From Agapanthus africanus (Eukaryota > Streptophyta > Magnoliopsida > Asparagales > Amaryllidaceae): a DNA stretch of 64,000 nucleotides. Every line of letters begins with the position of its first letter. Positions within the stretch are counted from its first letter, which is position 1. The position numbers were made by a program, and so were the translations under genes. Of the stretch, positions 31,743 to 44,038 are shown in pieces. The DNA is taken from contig CM057337.1 in assembly GCA_030015575.1 (NCBI GenBank), positions 295,702,044 to 295,766,043 of the forward strand, written 5' to 3'. The notes below the pieces were generated by a model, which had not been told where the DNA came from, did not search any database, and worked only from the letters and a program-made list of their open reading frames with translations.

Positions 31743-33887
31743 TGTAAGTGCACGGCGGCGTCCCGGCCGTCAATCCGACGCCGGAATGCGAAAACGAAAA
31801 ACATTGCAAACTAGCAAACCGACACCACCGTGCACTAAAAGCCGGATCGGGCCATTAAACTAGTCCTAGCTAACTAGAGAAGGGGGTAGAGAGATATACC
31901 GAGCGATCCGTGTCCTTCGGTCTTCTCGTCGTCGTCCCGATCTCCCGCGGAATGTCCTGTCTCCACCTCCTCGCCGGAAGGGCACCACGTCGCCGGCTTC
32001 TTTTACGGGCTCCTACCTCTGGTCCGAGGCAACTCGGGTACGAAGTTGGCGAGTAGACATGCCTAAGGTTTGCTGTAGAATAGTGTAGTGAGCTATGTCT
32101 CATTTGGGGTAGTGGATGTTGCCTTTTGGTGGAGGATTGATATATGCTAATGGAGATGGAACTTGTGGGATTTTATCAAACCAAAAAGAGTGCAAAAACC
32201 CCACAACCATTTTTGGACAGCCCCCCTCTAACTTGGCCGACCATGCAATGTTAGAGAATGTGAGAGGGAGAGAGAATCAAAGAGGTGAGTGTGTGAGCCC
32301 ATAATGCAAGAGGGAAAGATCAAAAAATATCATGAAAAGAAAATGATCACAAACACAAACTCACACTCCATCAACTAATCAACAACCATGATTACACAAG
32401 CAATCATGAACTTATAAAGTCAATGGGTCAAGGTCAAACAAGAGCCATCATGAAGCAAGGATATGCAAATAACACCCTCCACAAGTGCTTATTTGCACAA
32501 ATGCAAATAAGCCATCCTCCACCAATCTTCGGCCAATGAAAGATACAAAGAAAAATGGCCGAAACGGAAAGCAAACTGGCAACTCCAAAAAACTTATCCC
32601 GTAATAAATTACAGGAAAACCCCGCTACTGTGCATACACACCCGCATCTATATTCCGACCGAATACAAATGCAATGAGACAAAATCTTCACTGTACAATA
32701 CTAGGATCCGGCTTAAACCAAAGCCCGCAAGTATTAACCGTCCGATCCTGATCCGTGCAATACCGCACGTATCTGATCGAACCCTGCCATATCTCTATAC
32801 GGCCTCTACAGCGTTTCGCCCGAAAACTTGAGCAACTGAATGTGGGGGACACTAAAGACTCGTTAATACTATGGCTGTGGATTTAACCACTAGCACGTCA
32901 GAGGTATTAGCCATACGTGACGGGCCACCAGCTATTGACCGAAAGGGACGTCGATGAGTGAACTCATCCTGACACCCTACTGAGCCTGTCAGTGACAATA
33001 TCCGTACAGTCCGGTCCGTTCGTCTATGAGCATCGCATGGCGGGCCTAGGGGGTTGGTAAAAGTCAGACCTCCAAAAGCGGTACAAGTCGTGTCGGAGAT
33101 CAGCCCAGAACACCCTGAGATACTTCTGGAATACCTACCAGTAAATCTCCTGCCTTGGCCAAGGACTTTTCATGTTCTGGCTCTCCTAGACACAGCGCGA
33201 CCTCACCCCCAATACCGGGAGAGACGAACCCCTGAAGATCTGCTCACTGCCTCCATGTGGCTCCGGACTGTACCCAACTAAAACCTGTTTGCACGTCTCC
33301 TTTGATCGTGGTAGGGTAGTAATCAAAGTACAGTAGGAACTCACACGAGACAAATGACGATCCCTAGGTCGATGAACTAACCTGTACACATGTCACCAGG
33401 GAACTGCTATCTGACATCAGGTATAATCCCAACTAGCATGTTCCCGGCGAGTCATGTCCGGTGTACTTATAAACCAATGAGCACCTGTATACATCTTAGG
33501 TGATCCAACTGACACCAGTGGCTTGTGAGACCGGCCACCACCCCTCGTCGGGGTCTCGACTATATACACTAGTCTACTCTGGAGTATCGATGCCCTGTCT
33601 CGAAACTCCCACGACTAGGGACCTTTTAAGGATGTGCTTATAGACCCCAGCTCCCTTGTATATGATCGCCCTCATACTGCTGGTAGTCAAGCAAGAATCC
33701 TAGGGGCTCTATCAACGTGCAATAGTGACCTGTAGGGTCACCTAAAGCAGTACACGATGATAAAGATAAACCAGATAGCATACTATCATCTTGAGTAAGA
33801 CTGTCCTCCTGGGATAGGTCCTCCCTCAATCATTGCAATCACATGCCTGTGATCCAATAATTGACTCTGAGGGCACTATCTCCAACA
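31743..33887 (-). repeat. Element D 5' LTR (right)
   Basis: 2145 bp, closely matching 23854-25997 with scattered substitutions. It ends TCCAACA and is followed by ATATC. Confidence 0.94.
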
Positions 33888-33892
33888 ATATC

Positions 33893-34804
33893 CTTATATC
33901 CTCATGCTTATGCTTTCATGATTTTACATGCATTATGTTGTTGTGTCATTGACGGACACGTAGATGTTAACTTCATGCAGATACGCATTGATTATATTGT
34001 TGGCACATATGCAGATACGATAACCCTAGATATCATAGTATTACCTTTATGATATAGTTGACCTAGGAATCGTTGTTTATTCGATTTCTACCTGATGTTG
34101 TTTTCTACTCACGAGTTGGCAACTCACCCCCGTTGTGCCACAGTTCTTGCAGGTTGACCGCATGGATCGGTAGCAGCATCGTTTGCACACAGCTTGCATT
34201 TGGGTGACTTTCTTTGGTAGGTGGTACATGTTGAATCATACCACTATTGTATTTATTATTCCTGTTGTATCTAGTTAACCCCATCAATCAGAAACTAGTA
34301 TTTGTATAAGTAGTAAGACTTAGCAAGACTTGTAATTGCGAGACTTGAGCGATGGGTTATATGTTCGCTTAGTGGGTTGATGTCTTGCTTTATTCTTTAC
34401 CTTTTTGTTGATCTTCATCGTTGGACGTCGTATACATATATACTGTCTTGCGTGGTTATGATTCCGCCGATTGGCGAAAAGCTAGCTCCCGTTTGGGGAT
34501 CCCTTTATCATTATTATGTATATGTGGTTTTGGATCAAAATATACAAAGGAGGTGCTGCCAAAATTTTTAAAAGACGAAACATATTTTTCAACTAGTAAA
34601 TCCACTTGCATTTTTATGTTTCATCGTCGATGTAGTTAAGAAAACTTTTGATTTCATCATACCATTATTTCAAAACTTCACCTCTTTTCTTTTCTTTCAA
34701 AAGGGTTTAGATTTCTGGGCTTCGGCTTACTTGAATTACGTTACGCCTGTAGACGTGGCGTGATTTAAGTGCCATTCACGAGCTAATATTTTCGGGTCGT
34801 GACA
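33893..34804 (+). mobile_element. Element C: gypsy-type LTR, last segment
   Basis: Matches the end of the E LTR: TCTACTCACGAGTTGGCAACTC, CCGTTGTGCCACAG, GCTAGCTCCCG-TTGGGGAT and the final TCGGGTCGTGACA (to 34804; E ends TCGGGACTTGACA at 44020). No PBS follows, so this is either a solo LTR or the 3' LTR of an element whose body lies left of the window. In-window pieces of C add up to about 3.9 kb, consistent with a 4.3-kb LTR. Confidence 0.75.
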
Positions 34805-35328
34805 TCAAGCCATACATTTTATTATCTTGATTAAGGCGTTAATTGGTTGCAACCTGGAGAGACAGAAAAGAAACACTCTACGTGCACTCTTGCAAGTTTA
34901 GATTAGTTATTATTTTATCTAAACAGGCTGGCTCCCACTGTTTCCTTGAATTCTCCTTCAAACCTTAAAAAGAGAACTAGTCGGGATCATTAACACCTTA
35001 CAAGTTCGCTAATCGTTCAACCAGGTGGGTGTTGGTACTCCGAGAGAGGTTCCCCGTGCTCTCGCATGGACCTAATTAAAATAAACCTCATATCCGCAGA
35101 GGCGTAGCCCCGTTAACACCTTTCTAGACACCTAATATGTTAGCTAATTATGAAGTGAAAAATATCTCCCAAAAGTAATCTTACTCATCAGTGGGATCGG
35201 GATCCAACTATCAACGCGTGATAACCTAGATGAAAACCACTCTAGTCACCACACTCCAGAAGGTATGCTACACTAGCAGGTTTCCTATATATTTGAAACA
35301 CCCAATGTGGTTTTTTCCCCAAGCGTCA

Positions 35329-35536
35329 TATGGTTTTTATAGAGACCAACATACCATAAGTCACAAGTCAAGTTCAACTCGTTATTGTCCTGGATTAACT
35401 TAGACCCACCCGCATAAGCCCTTGATAGAGACCAACGTGGCAATGCGTCTGGCCTAACTAATCGCATAAAAAATGCAACATATAAGCAACATTTAGCTAC
35501 CGTACACTATGCCTTGATAAAGACCAACGTACATAG
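35329..35536 (-). ncRNA. Triple stem-loop module of element F (core AGAG)
   Basis: Stems TATGG/CCATA (35329-35333, 35354-35358), CGCAT/ATGCG (35411-35415, 35443-35447) and CTATG/CATAG (35507-35511, 35532-35536), all perfect. Loops carry TATAGAGACCAAC, TTGATAGAGACCAACG and TTGATAAAGACCAACG; the third core differs by one base (AAAG). Confidence 0.75.
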
Positions 35537-36070
35537 CACGAATACTAACTGCTACTTATCTGAAATGACGTTGGGCTACGGCTGGTTTTTGGTAAAAAAA
35601 ACCTTTAACGTAATGAACTTGATATCGTTGAAGGAACTAAGCAGTTTTGAAAAGGAGTGGTTTAGGCTCCACTTTTGAAAACTGGGGGTTTTGAAGAAAA
35701 TGAAGTAATCTATAGTAACATAAACTATTTCTCAAGAGATCACTCTCCGTGAATGGATCTAGGCCCTTGCCCCCTCAAATGTGGTGCGGGATATTCATGA
35801 CCGAATATCTCTATGCAAAGCAAAAAAATACAACTATAGTTTTTCGAAATTTATTCCGACAACAGCTTTTAGGTTTATTTTTCTTTTCATTAATCAAAAT
35901 TAATGCGGTACAATCAATTAATTCCTATCACACCAGAAAAGAACGAAAATATAATGTATGTATATGTCATCCGCATTCGTCTCGGGGCCCCATCATGCAC
36001 CGTTAGGTAATTTAACTAACGGCAGGGAAGGGGCTGGACTAGCACAAATGCAAAACATATACAACATCTA

Positions 36071-36105
<35 letters not shown>

Positions 36106-36187
36106 CCATTCATCCCAGGCATGATATAAGCAACATCACAGAAAAGCGATAAGCAATATGGAAAAGCGGATAATTTAGGAGCCCCGG

Positions 36188-36212
36188 GTTTCATTTGAGT
36201 CGCAAATGAAAC
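36188..36212 (-). ncRNA. GAGTC-loop hairpin of fragment F
   Basis: GTTTCATTTG (36188-36197) pairs perfectly with CAAATGAAAC (36203-36212) around AGTCG. It corresponds in place to the GAGCC-loop hairpins and is followed by CCCCGGTCGTGTGGATAGCC, as in D. Confidence 0.65.
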
Positions 36213-37039
36213 TCAACATTCCCCGGTCGTGTGGATAGCCTCTACAATGTATAACCAAGACCCCTAAGAGTGCTGCAAGTTACCCGCCAATCCCGGAAGC
36301 GAGACAACCCCAATCAACAAAGTGAATAGGCCATCCAGTACTTCACGGAATACGCTAACTTGAGCACTCCACCGTGGGTCATCCTATACCCCCTATGAGT
36401 GCGGAGAATAGCCCTCCAATTCTAGAGTAAGGCACCGCGGTCTCAACGCCATGAGCTGGAGGCCCATTGCCTTCTAGAACCCGACTACTCGAGCACTCTG
36501 CCGTGGGGTAATCCTAGTACAAAAAAGTAATAATATATACAATGATGACATCGACCTCAACCTGGCCGTGCCCCAATAAAACAATATACAAACTGGCAGA
36601 AACGGTAGTCCACATGGCGGACACTCACCCCACAATAATGAATATACAAAATAACTTAAAACTGTACAACATACATTGCACAAAACGCTATCCATCACGA
36701 CAATCCGTCGATATCATTACAAAGATATCACAAGCATCATCACAGATAAACAAGATGCGTGTAACCCCGTCTAATCGATGTGTAGCGATTAGAGGACGTT
36801 AAACAAAACATATAAACATCACAGTAGAAAGTAACTAAAGCCACGACATTATAATTCCGCACACAAATAGTAAACACAACAAGTATTCCCAAACATGAAA
36901 AAACAATTTACTAAAACCCAAAAATCCAACGTTTTAAGCCAATCCAGGAGTCGAAATGAACTAGAAACTCGCCCAAACCATCATGGGGTCGAAGAAACCA
37001 AAATTAACTATCGCCTGGATGGGCTAGGGGGTACCCACC

Positions 37040-37606
37040 AGTAACATTTAAGAAAATATAAAATATTATTTTTGGAATTTAATATTAAAATAATATATTT
37101 CGTGAAAACTACCCGATTTGCGAATTTGGGGTTTTCGTAAAATGGTATAAATATATACCAATATTTTTGAAATAATTAGGGATTTAAAATGATTTATTCA
37201 TTTAAAAATATATTTATTGGATTTGTCCTTTTTTTAATTAATTATATGCAGTTTAAATAAAAATTGATAAGTGCACTACTAATCGCGATTAGGCCAAATC
37301 CGTCTTTTTAATTAATCATTGTTAGTGCACCATAACATGTTGCATTTTCTTACATTTTGTTTCATTGTGTTTGTTTTAGTGGTATTATGTGAACCATTTT
37401 GAGAAAAGAGAGTGAATTATTGAGGAGAGAGAGGGGGGACCAAATGATGGCATGAGAGCATGCCATGAGATAGAGAGGGGGTGAGATTAAGAGAGAGAGT
37501 GGGGGTAAGAGAGAGAGGACTGCCTTCATTCTTTTCTCTACTTGTTTCTTATCTTCTTCATCTTTAACCTCCCCTCACTTCTACCCTCAAGTATCATCTC
37601 CAAAAC
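37040..37606 (+). mobile_element. Element G: start of a gypsy-type LTR, cut by element E
   Basis: AGTAACATTTAAG-AAAATATTATTTTTGGAATTTAATATT corresponds to the first bases of the E LTR (TGTAACATTT), with the first T changed to A. Further matches include ATCGCGATTAG, TTTTCTTACAT and GAGAGAG stretches. 567 bp are present before E interrupts it; the rest should lie beyond the far end of E, outside the window. Confidence 0.6.
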
Positions 37607-39479
37607 TGTAACATTTCAAAAAAAGATAAAATATTATTTTTAGGAATTTTTATAATTTAATATTATTTTAATGAATATTTTAAATTTTCGGTATAATTAA
37701 ATACCGATAAATGGTGAAAATTTTGGAAAAATTATGGAAAATTCTAAAATAGGGTATTTACTGGAATTATGCAATTTTTATGTTTTTATGATTAATTATA
37801 TACTACTTTAGTGCTAATCGCGATTAAAATCGCTAATCAGGTTTTTTGCATTTTTGGTGCAAAACATGCACATATCATTTTTTCCACACTTGTCACATTT
37901 TCTTACATGTTGTGGGTGTATGGTTGCCTAGGGTTACCATTGTGTGAGTTGAAATAAAGGAAAAAGGAAAAGAAAAGAAAAAGTGAAGGAATGATGATGA
38001 GAGAGAAAGAATAGGTCAACCCCCTTTTTGAACCATAACCCCCCATCATTTCTTCTTCTCATCTTCTCTCTCCCCCCTAGTGAGCTGCTGCTGCTCCTGC
38101 CCATTTCCCTCTTCCTCCTTCCTCTTCAAAGCCCCAAAACACCATGAATCCAACCCCAAAATCACATTCCCATTTCACAAAAAATGATCCCAAGCTCACT
38201 AGCTACAAATTGGACCTAGAAAGAGTGGATCTTGAGGACTTTGGGCAACTCAAGAAAATTCTTGAGTTGCCAAAGGAGATAAATTCTTCACCCTTAGAGT
38301 AGTATTTCAATTTCTTGAGCATCTATACTTGTTTCATGTCGATATTGTGTCGTTTTGAGGACTTTAGAAAATTCAAGTTAGGATTTAGGGTTTGATGTGA
38401 AATCAAAGATAAATTGAGTTGTAATCAGAGACTACAACCCTTGGTGTGAGGTTACATTGGACCAAACCTAAGAGTAAAACCCAGAATACGGATTTATGGA
38501 AACGGTATCGGAGAAAACTATAAATCTGTCACTGTTTTTGGAAATCTGCTTTCACCCCGAGACTCCTAAAATAATTTTGGTTGGACAGTGAGATGTGCAG
38601 GCACCTAGTAACCACCATACAAAACCCTAGCCCCTACCTCCTTGTTCAGGCCGTAGATAAATCCCATCTGGCCCTAATTTGCGGCCAGAGCAGGTGGGTT
38701 TGGCCTCATTTTTGTTTCTGGGCCATATTTCCAGTAAACTTAACCCTTGGCATATGCAATTTTGATTGATTCCATCTAGGGTAGAATCTGGGGTAGTTCT
38801 CTTATGTTGGCGCATGGTTTATGACTTTTTTTAGCATGGATTTTTGTATTTGGTGATTCGTTTCTGTCGGGTGGCATTTGAACATCAACGGCAAAGGGTT
38901 ATTAGTCGTGTTTGCATGCGAGACTATAGGTTTTTACCTATAGGCATAGCGTATGCCGTTTTGGTTTTCCGATGAGATTTTCATGTGCTTTAGTGTTCGT
39001 GATATCCTTGTAGGTACCCCACGTGACGTCGAGGCGTTGAGGATAAAGATGGCGACATCGGCATCGGCACACGAGAAGCAAGTTGAGTAGATTTATATCT
39101 ACGGGGAGAAGTCGGGTGGATGGCGTATAGCACCCCCGCACTTCGTGGTGATATATGTACGATTACGTACGCACACATATATTGATTATATTGTTTGAGA
39201 TTATTGATGATAGAGATGGATATTTGGTGTGATTAGATTGGTTTAGTGTTGCGAAACCCTAGAGTAGTGGTTGCACCACACACACACCCCTCCCCATAAT
39301 TGCATACATTCTTCTTTCATATGTACGTATATGGGAATATATATTTATGTGTTCACATGAGTATGGGACTATGTGTTCACATACTGGATTTGATGACAGT
39401 ATTTGGGATTTGGGGTGAGTCAATGAGATGTGATTTGAGACCGTGAGATCGGTGATATGGCAGGATTCGTATTTGAGAT

Positions 39480-39561
39480 ACGTCATGATGTTATAGCGGA
39501 TCATTGGACGACGATACTATACGTCATGATGTTATAGCGGATCTTTGGACGACGATACTAT
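39480..39561 (+). repeat. 41-bp direct repeat pair in LTR E
   Basis: ACGTCATGATGTTATAGCGG starts at 39480 and 39521; the two 41-bp units differ at one base (CATTGG versus CTTTGG). Confidence 0.9.
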
Positions 39562-39970
39562 ATGAATAGTGATATAAATAAAATGGTCGACATGTGATCG
39601 TGATATGAGATATGATATGCTAGAATATTTATAATGGGTCGCATTGGGCGATGCATACTTCTTTATGATGAGATGTGCTGATGATATCGGTTTGTATAAG
39701 ACTGTCGATCAGTAGTCAGATCATGATTATATTGGTGATATTAGTATTGAACTAGACGTAGATCCGTACCCCAGATTATGATCTTTGATAAAGAGGATAC
39801 CAGTTGAATAATATGATGAATGTGATATTGACCCGTACCCAGATTTAGGATGTCGTACGATTGATTTACGTACGAGCTATATATTGATGTTTGATCCGCA
39901 CTCTTGACTTGGGAATATCTGATTATAGATATGGTATCGTATGTGATATTATCGAGGCGGGATCACCGAC

Positions 39971-40030
39971 TAATATATATATATATATATATCTATATCT
40001 ATATATATATGTATGTATGTATGTATGTAT
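39971..40030. repeat. TA and GTAT microsatellite in LTR E
   Basis: A (TA)n run with CTATAT interruptions passes into five GTAT units, about 60 bp in all. Confidence 0.9.
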
Positions 40031-40234
40031 CGACTCAAATGTTAGGCGGTTTCCTCACCTTTCATTTATCTTGTTAGCTCAGCCCTATAGTTTAGTGTAG
40101 TTGTTAGACCATATTAGTTATCGTTGTGTCAAGTATTCAGCTCCCGCACATTATTGTTGTTCGCTACGCATCGCATACTTATATTGTGATTTCATATTCC
40201 ATTATTGATATCATGCTGTTAGAACACCAGCACC

Positions 40235-40300
40235 ATTACCGATGATGCGTATGCTCCACGTACACTTACTTGCCGGCTCACACACATCTTCATCGGTAAT
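40235..40300 (+). repeat. Conserved long-loop hairpin in gypsy LTR E
   Basis: ATTACCGATGA (40235-40245) pairs with TCATCGGTAAT (40290-40300). The loop again contains GCGTATG and GCCGGCTCACACAC as in C. Relative to C the fifth pair is changed on both sides. Confidence 0.7.
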
Positions 40301-41866
40301 TGCCATGTCACGAACACTTTAGAAAATACTATTTCATTGACATAGTTTGTTAGCTAATAATTTAGACATGATATTAGTGTACTTGCCTTATATGCTAGTT
40401 TAGACAATGTAGTTATTACCTGCTACTTCATGCATGTTATTATTCACTGTTATGCCACGTTCATGGATTCTTATGCCTATATTCACTGTTTACATGCTAT
40501 TGATGATTTGGATTCCGATTTTCATGAGATTTCCTGGATTTGGGGGAAAACCGAAAAAACATTTTTAAACCTCTTTTCTCTCTCTTTTTAAATGAAAAGT
40601 GTGGTTTTCCAATGATGTATGAGTCGTCCACCCTGACTTTGCTGATGGATTTTGAGACCCGATTCGTGGAGTTAGACGAACCGTTTCGGGTACATGGTGG
40701 GCCCGGTGTAGTACCCCGGGGCGAGAAGGTCGCAGAAAATGGCGTTGAGCCTGGCAGGGGAGCACGACTGACCGGTGATTTTACCCGACGCGTCGGATAT
40801 CCGTAGGATACCGTCGTGGTCTTGAGATTGATGGTAGGGGCCGGCCTGGACTGACGGCGCCCTAGATAGTGAGATTGATACTGAGATTTTGAGATATTGA
40901 GGTACAGAGCATGAGATATTGAGATTGAGATTTATGTTTTGTGTCGATGCTAGACACTGTTTATGCTGATTTCATTATGATACCTCATTTTAAATATTCA
41001 AAAAATCTCACTAAGCTATGAAAGCTGTTTCTTCGTTTTCATGTATTCTGTTTTCATGCATTCATACATCATCCATATGATATATTGCTACCCGAGGCAC
41101 TGGCACGAGCACTTGGTATTACAGTTGTTCAGAGGTCTACCTTAGACATTGTTATAGGCTGCAGATTATGTATTTGAGGATATATTATGATCATGTGACC
41201 TAGGATTGCGTTGTTCATGTGATTTCTGTTCGTAGATGTTTCTACTCACGAGTTGGCAACTCTGTCCCGTTGTGCCACAGTTTCTTGTAGGTTTTACCGT
41301 ACAGGTTTCATTACGGCTTTGCTGGTACTACTTCCATTTCCGGGTGACTTGCTAGTAGGTGGTTTCACTTGTATCGTGACCATCAGTATATTTTGTATAT
41401 TATTATTCAGTTGTATCTAGAAGTTCCATCAACCAAACATGTATTTATTTCAGATAGAGACCAGAGTTGTTTATTCTTTCGACTTTAGAGTTGCCCGTTG
41501 TATTTCTATGGATTTCATGCTGTTTTGAGTTTCCTTTTCTGTTGTGATCCTCGCCTCTCGGCGTTGTATATTATATTACTTGCATGGTTGTGTCCGTCAT
41601 TTGACGAAGAGCTAGCTCCCGCTTGGGGATGCCTTTATTCATTATTTATGCTTTATCAGGTTTTGTACCTGTTTGGGTTCTGTTTTTACAAAGGAAACTC
41701 TGCCGAAATTTTTAGAAAAGACTTGTGATTTTAAAAATGCACATTTCGGCGTATGTTTCAAACTACTTGATTTAAAATGGTTTTCCTCCACTCTACTACT
41801 TTTCTTGGTTTGGATTTCTGAGTTCTCGGCTTACTCAGATTACGTACGCCTCGAGACGTTCGTAGT

Positions 41867-43976
41867 TGTTGGAGATAGTGCCCTCAAAGTCAATTATTGG
41901 ATCACAGGTACGTGATTGCAATGATTGAGGGAGGACCTGTCCCAGTAGGACAGTCTTACTCAGGATGATAGTATGCTATCTGGTTTATCTTTATTATCGT
42001 GTACTGCTTTAGGTGACCTTACGAGTCGCTATTACACGTTGATAGAGCCCCTAGGATTCTTGCTTGACTACCAGCTGTATGAGGGCGATCATATACGTGA
42101 GAGCTGGAGTCTATAAGCACATCCTTAAAAGGTCCCTAGTCGAGGGAGTTTCGAGACAGAGCGTCGATTCTCCAGAGTTGACTAGTGTATACAGTCGAGA
42201 CCCCGACGAGGGGCGGTGGCCGGTCTCACAAGCCACTGGTGTCAGTTGGTTCACATATGATGTATACAGGTGCTCATTGGGTTATGAGTACACCGGACAG
42301 GACTCGCCGGGAACCTGCTAGTTGGGATTATACCTGATGTCAGATAGCAGTTCCCTGGTGGCATGTACAGGTTAGTTCATCGACCTGAGATCGTCATTTG
42401 TCTCGTGTGAGTTCCCACTGTTCTTTGATTACTACCCTACCACGGCTCAAAGGAGTCGTGCAAACAGGTTTTAGTTGGGTACAGTCCCGAGCCACATGGA
42501 GGCAGTGAGCGGATCTGCAGGGGTTCGTCTCTCCCGGTATTGGGGGTGAGGTCGCGCTGTGTCTAGGAGAGCCAGTACATGAAAAGTCCTTGTCCAAGGT
42601 AGGAGATTTGCTGGTAGATATTCCAGTAGTATCTCAGGGTGTTCTGGGCTACACTCCGACACGACTTGTACCGCTATTGGGGGTCTGACTTTCACCAACC
42701 CCCTAGGCCCGCCATGCGATGCTCATAGACGAACGGACCGGACTGTACGGATATTGTCACTGACAGGCTCAGTAGGGTTTCAGGATGAGTTCGCTCATCG
42801 ACGTCCCTTTTGGTCAATGGCTGGTGGCCCGTCACGTATGGCTAATACCTCTGACGTTCTAGTGGTTAAATCCACAGCCATAGTATTGACGAGTCTTTAG
42901 AGTCCACCACACTCAGTTACTCAGGTTTCGGGCGAAACGCTGTAGAGGCCGTATAGAGATATGGCAGGGTTCGATCAGATACGTGCGGTATTGCACGGAT
43001 CGTGATCGGACGGTTTTTACTAGCCGGCTTTGGCTTAAGCCGGATCCTAGTATTAGACAGTGTAGTTTTGTCTCTTTGCATTTGTGTTCAGTGGGAATAC
43101 AAATGCGGGCATGTATATGCAGTAGCGGGGTTTTCCTGTAATTTATTACGGGATCAGTTTTCTGAAGTTGTCAGTTTGCATTCCGTTCCGGCCGGTTTTC
43201 CTTTGTTCTTTCGCGGCTGGACTTTCCGATGGAGGGGGTTATTTGCAAGAGTGCAAATAACTTATTGTGGAGGGGTTTTCTTGCATTTGTTGGATTATGA
43301 TGGATAAAGCATCTTTGCTTTATTCTTCATAATGGCTAGCATTAATCGAGATTGGATTTGTAAAAGATTGATTAAGTGCTTGATATGAAGCTTGCTTTTG
43401 ATGTGGTCACCACCCTTGATCTCCTACACTCACCTCCCTTTGTTTTGATTCCCTTCTCATTCCAAAAATGGGCCGGCCACATTAGAGTGAGAGAATGAGA
43501 GAGTTTCATTTTGAGTGGTGGCATTATTCTTGATCTCATTTTCTTCTTGCTAGGAAAATTGAAAGCACCAAATTTCCTTAACCTCTTCCTCTATCCTCCA
43601 TGGCAACTAAACCCCAAAGAGACAAAGACTCTACACTAGCCTACAGCAAATCTTGGACGCGTCGGCTAGCTAACTTCGCGCTCGAGTTGCCTCGGTCCAG
43701 AGGTAGGAGCCCGTAAAAGCATCCGGTTACGTGGTGCCCTTTCCGACGAGGACGTGACGGACGGAGATTCCGCGGGAGATCAGAGTGGAGACGAAGACCG
43801 AAGGACACGGATCGCTTGGTATACTTCTCTACCCGTATTTTAGTTTGCTAGTAGCTAGGTTAATGGCCCGATTTGGGTGAAAAGTGTGCGGTGGTGCCGG
43901 TTTGCTAGTTTACATAGTTTTCGTTTCTGCATTTCCGGCGTCGGATCGACGGCCGGGGCGCCGCCGCGGACTTACA
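41867..43976 (+). mobile_element. Solo LTR of the D family
   Basis: 2110 bp from TGTTGGAGATAG to CGCGGACTTACA, the reverse complement of the LTRs of D, flanked by GTAGT (41862-41866 and 43977-43981). No internal sequence is present, so two LTRs recombined and removed the interior. It is the only copia piece here reading on the plus strand. It shows the sense-strand TATA-like TCTATAAGCAC (42110-42120) and the CCGGCTT/AAGCCGG hairpin near 43023-43043. Confidence 0.94.
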
Positions 43977-44024
43977 GTAGTTTAATTGCCGGTCATGTCT
44001 CGTACTTTCGGGACTTGACAAAGT

Positions 44025-44038
44025 TGGTATCAGAGCCT
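44025..44038 (+). promoter_or_regulatory. Primer binding site of element E (initiator tRNA-Met)
   Basis: TGGTATCAGAGCCT, four bases after the LTR end at 44020. It fixes the plus orientation of E. Confidence 0.88.

Larger units (their letters stand above)
23854..33887 (-). mobile_element. Element D: Ty1/copia retrotransposon with decayed interior
   Basis: LTRs of 2144 bp (23854-25997) and 2145 bp (31743-33887), starting TGTAAGTGCACGGCGG and ending TCCAACA, flanked by ATATC (23849-23853, 33888-33892). PBS at the right and PPT at the left give minus orientation. The 5.7-kb interior has only scraps of pol, an unusual duplicated segment in the gag position and a structured leader. The solo LTR at 41867-43976 belongs to the same family. 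Confidence 0.94.
34805..37039 (-). mobile_element. Element F: fragment of a copia leader
   Basis: Homologous to the leaders of A, B and D, closest to D. It starts next to TATTATCTTGATTAAGGCG, a stretch also found at the gag/leader junction of A (6409-6427) and I. It contains the triple stem-loop, one copy of the 147-bp repeat (about 35733-35825), a CCGTTAG/CTAACGG hairpin near 36000, the GAGTC-loop hairpin and a (TA)n run (36072-36104). It lacks the last part before the PBS and has no LTR in view, being cut by C on the left and G on the right. Confidence 0.8.
37607..44020 (+). repeat. Element E 5' LTR (contains solo LTR 41867-43976)
   Basis: Starts TGTAACATTTC and ends GGACTTGACA. The first 610 bp match the 3' LTR at 54077-54687. 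Contents include CACGTGACGTC (39018), a GTAGAT/ATCTAC hairpin (39087-39102), two 41-bp direct repeats (39480-39561), a TA/GTAT microsatellite (39971-40030) and the conserved long-loop hairpin (40235-40300). Length without the inserted LTR is about 4299 bp, long for a plant LTR. Confidence 0.8.

Noticed and set aside
1-34804. Calling C a solo LTR
   Set aside because: The right end has no PBS after it, but the left end is outside the window, so a 3' LTR of a longer element is equally possible.
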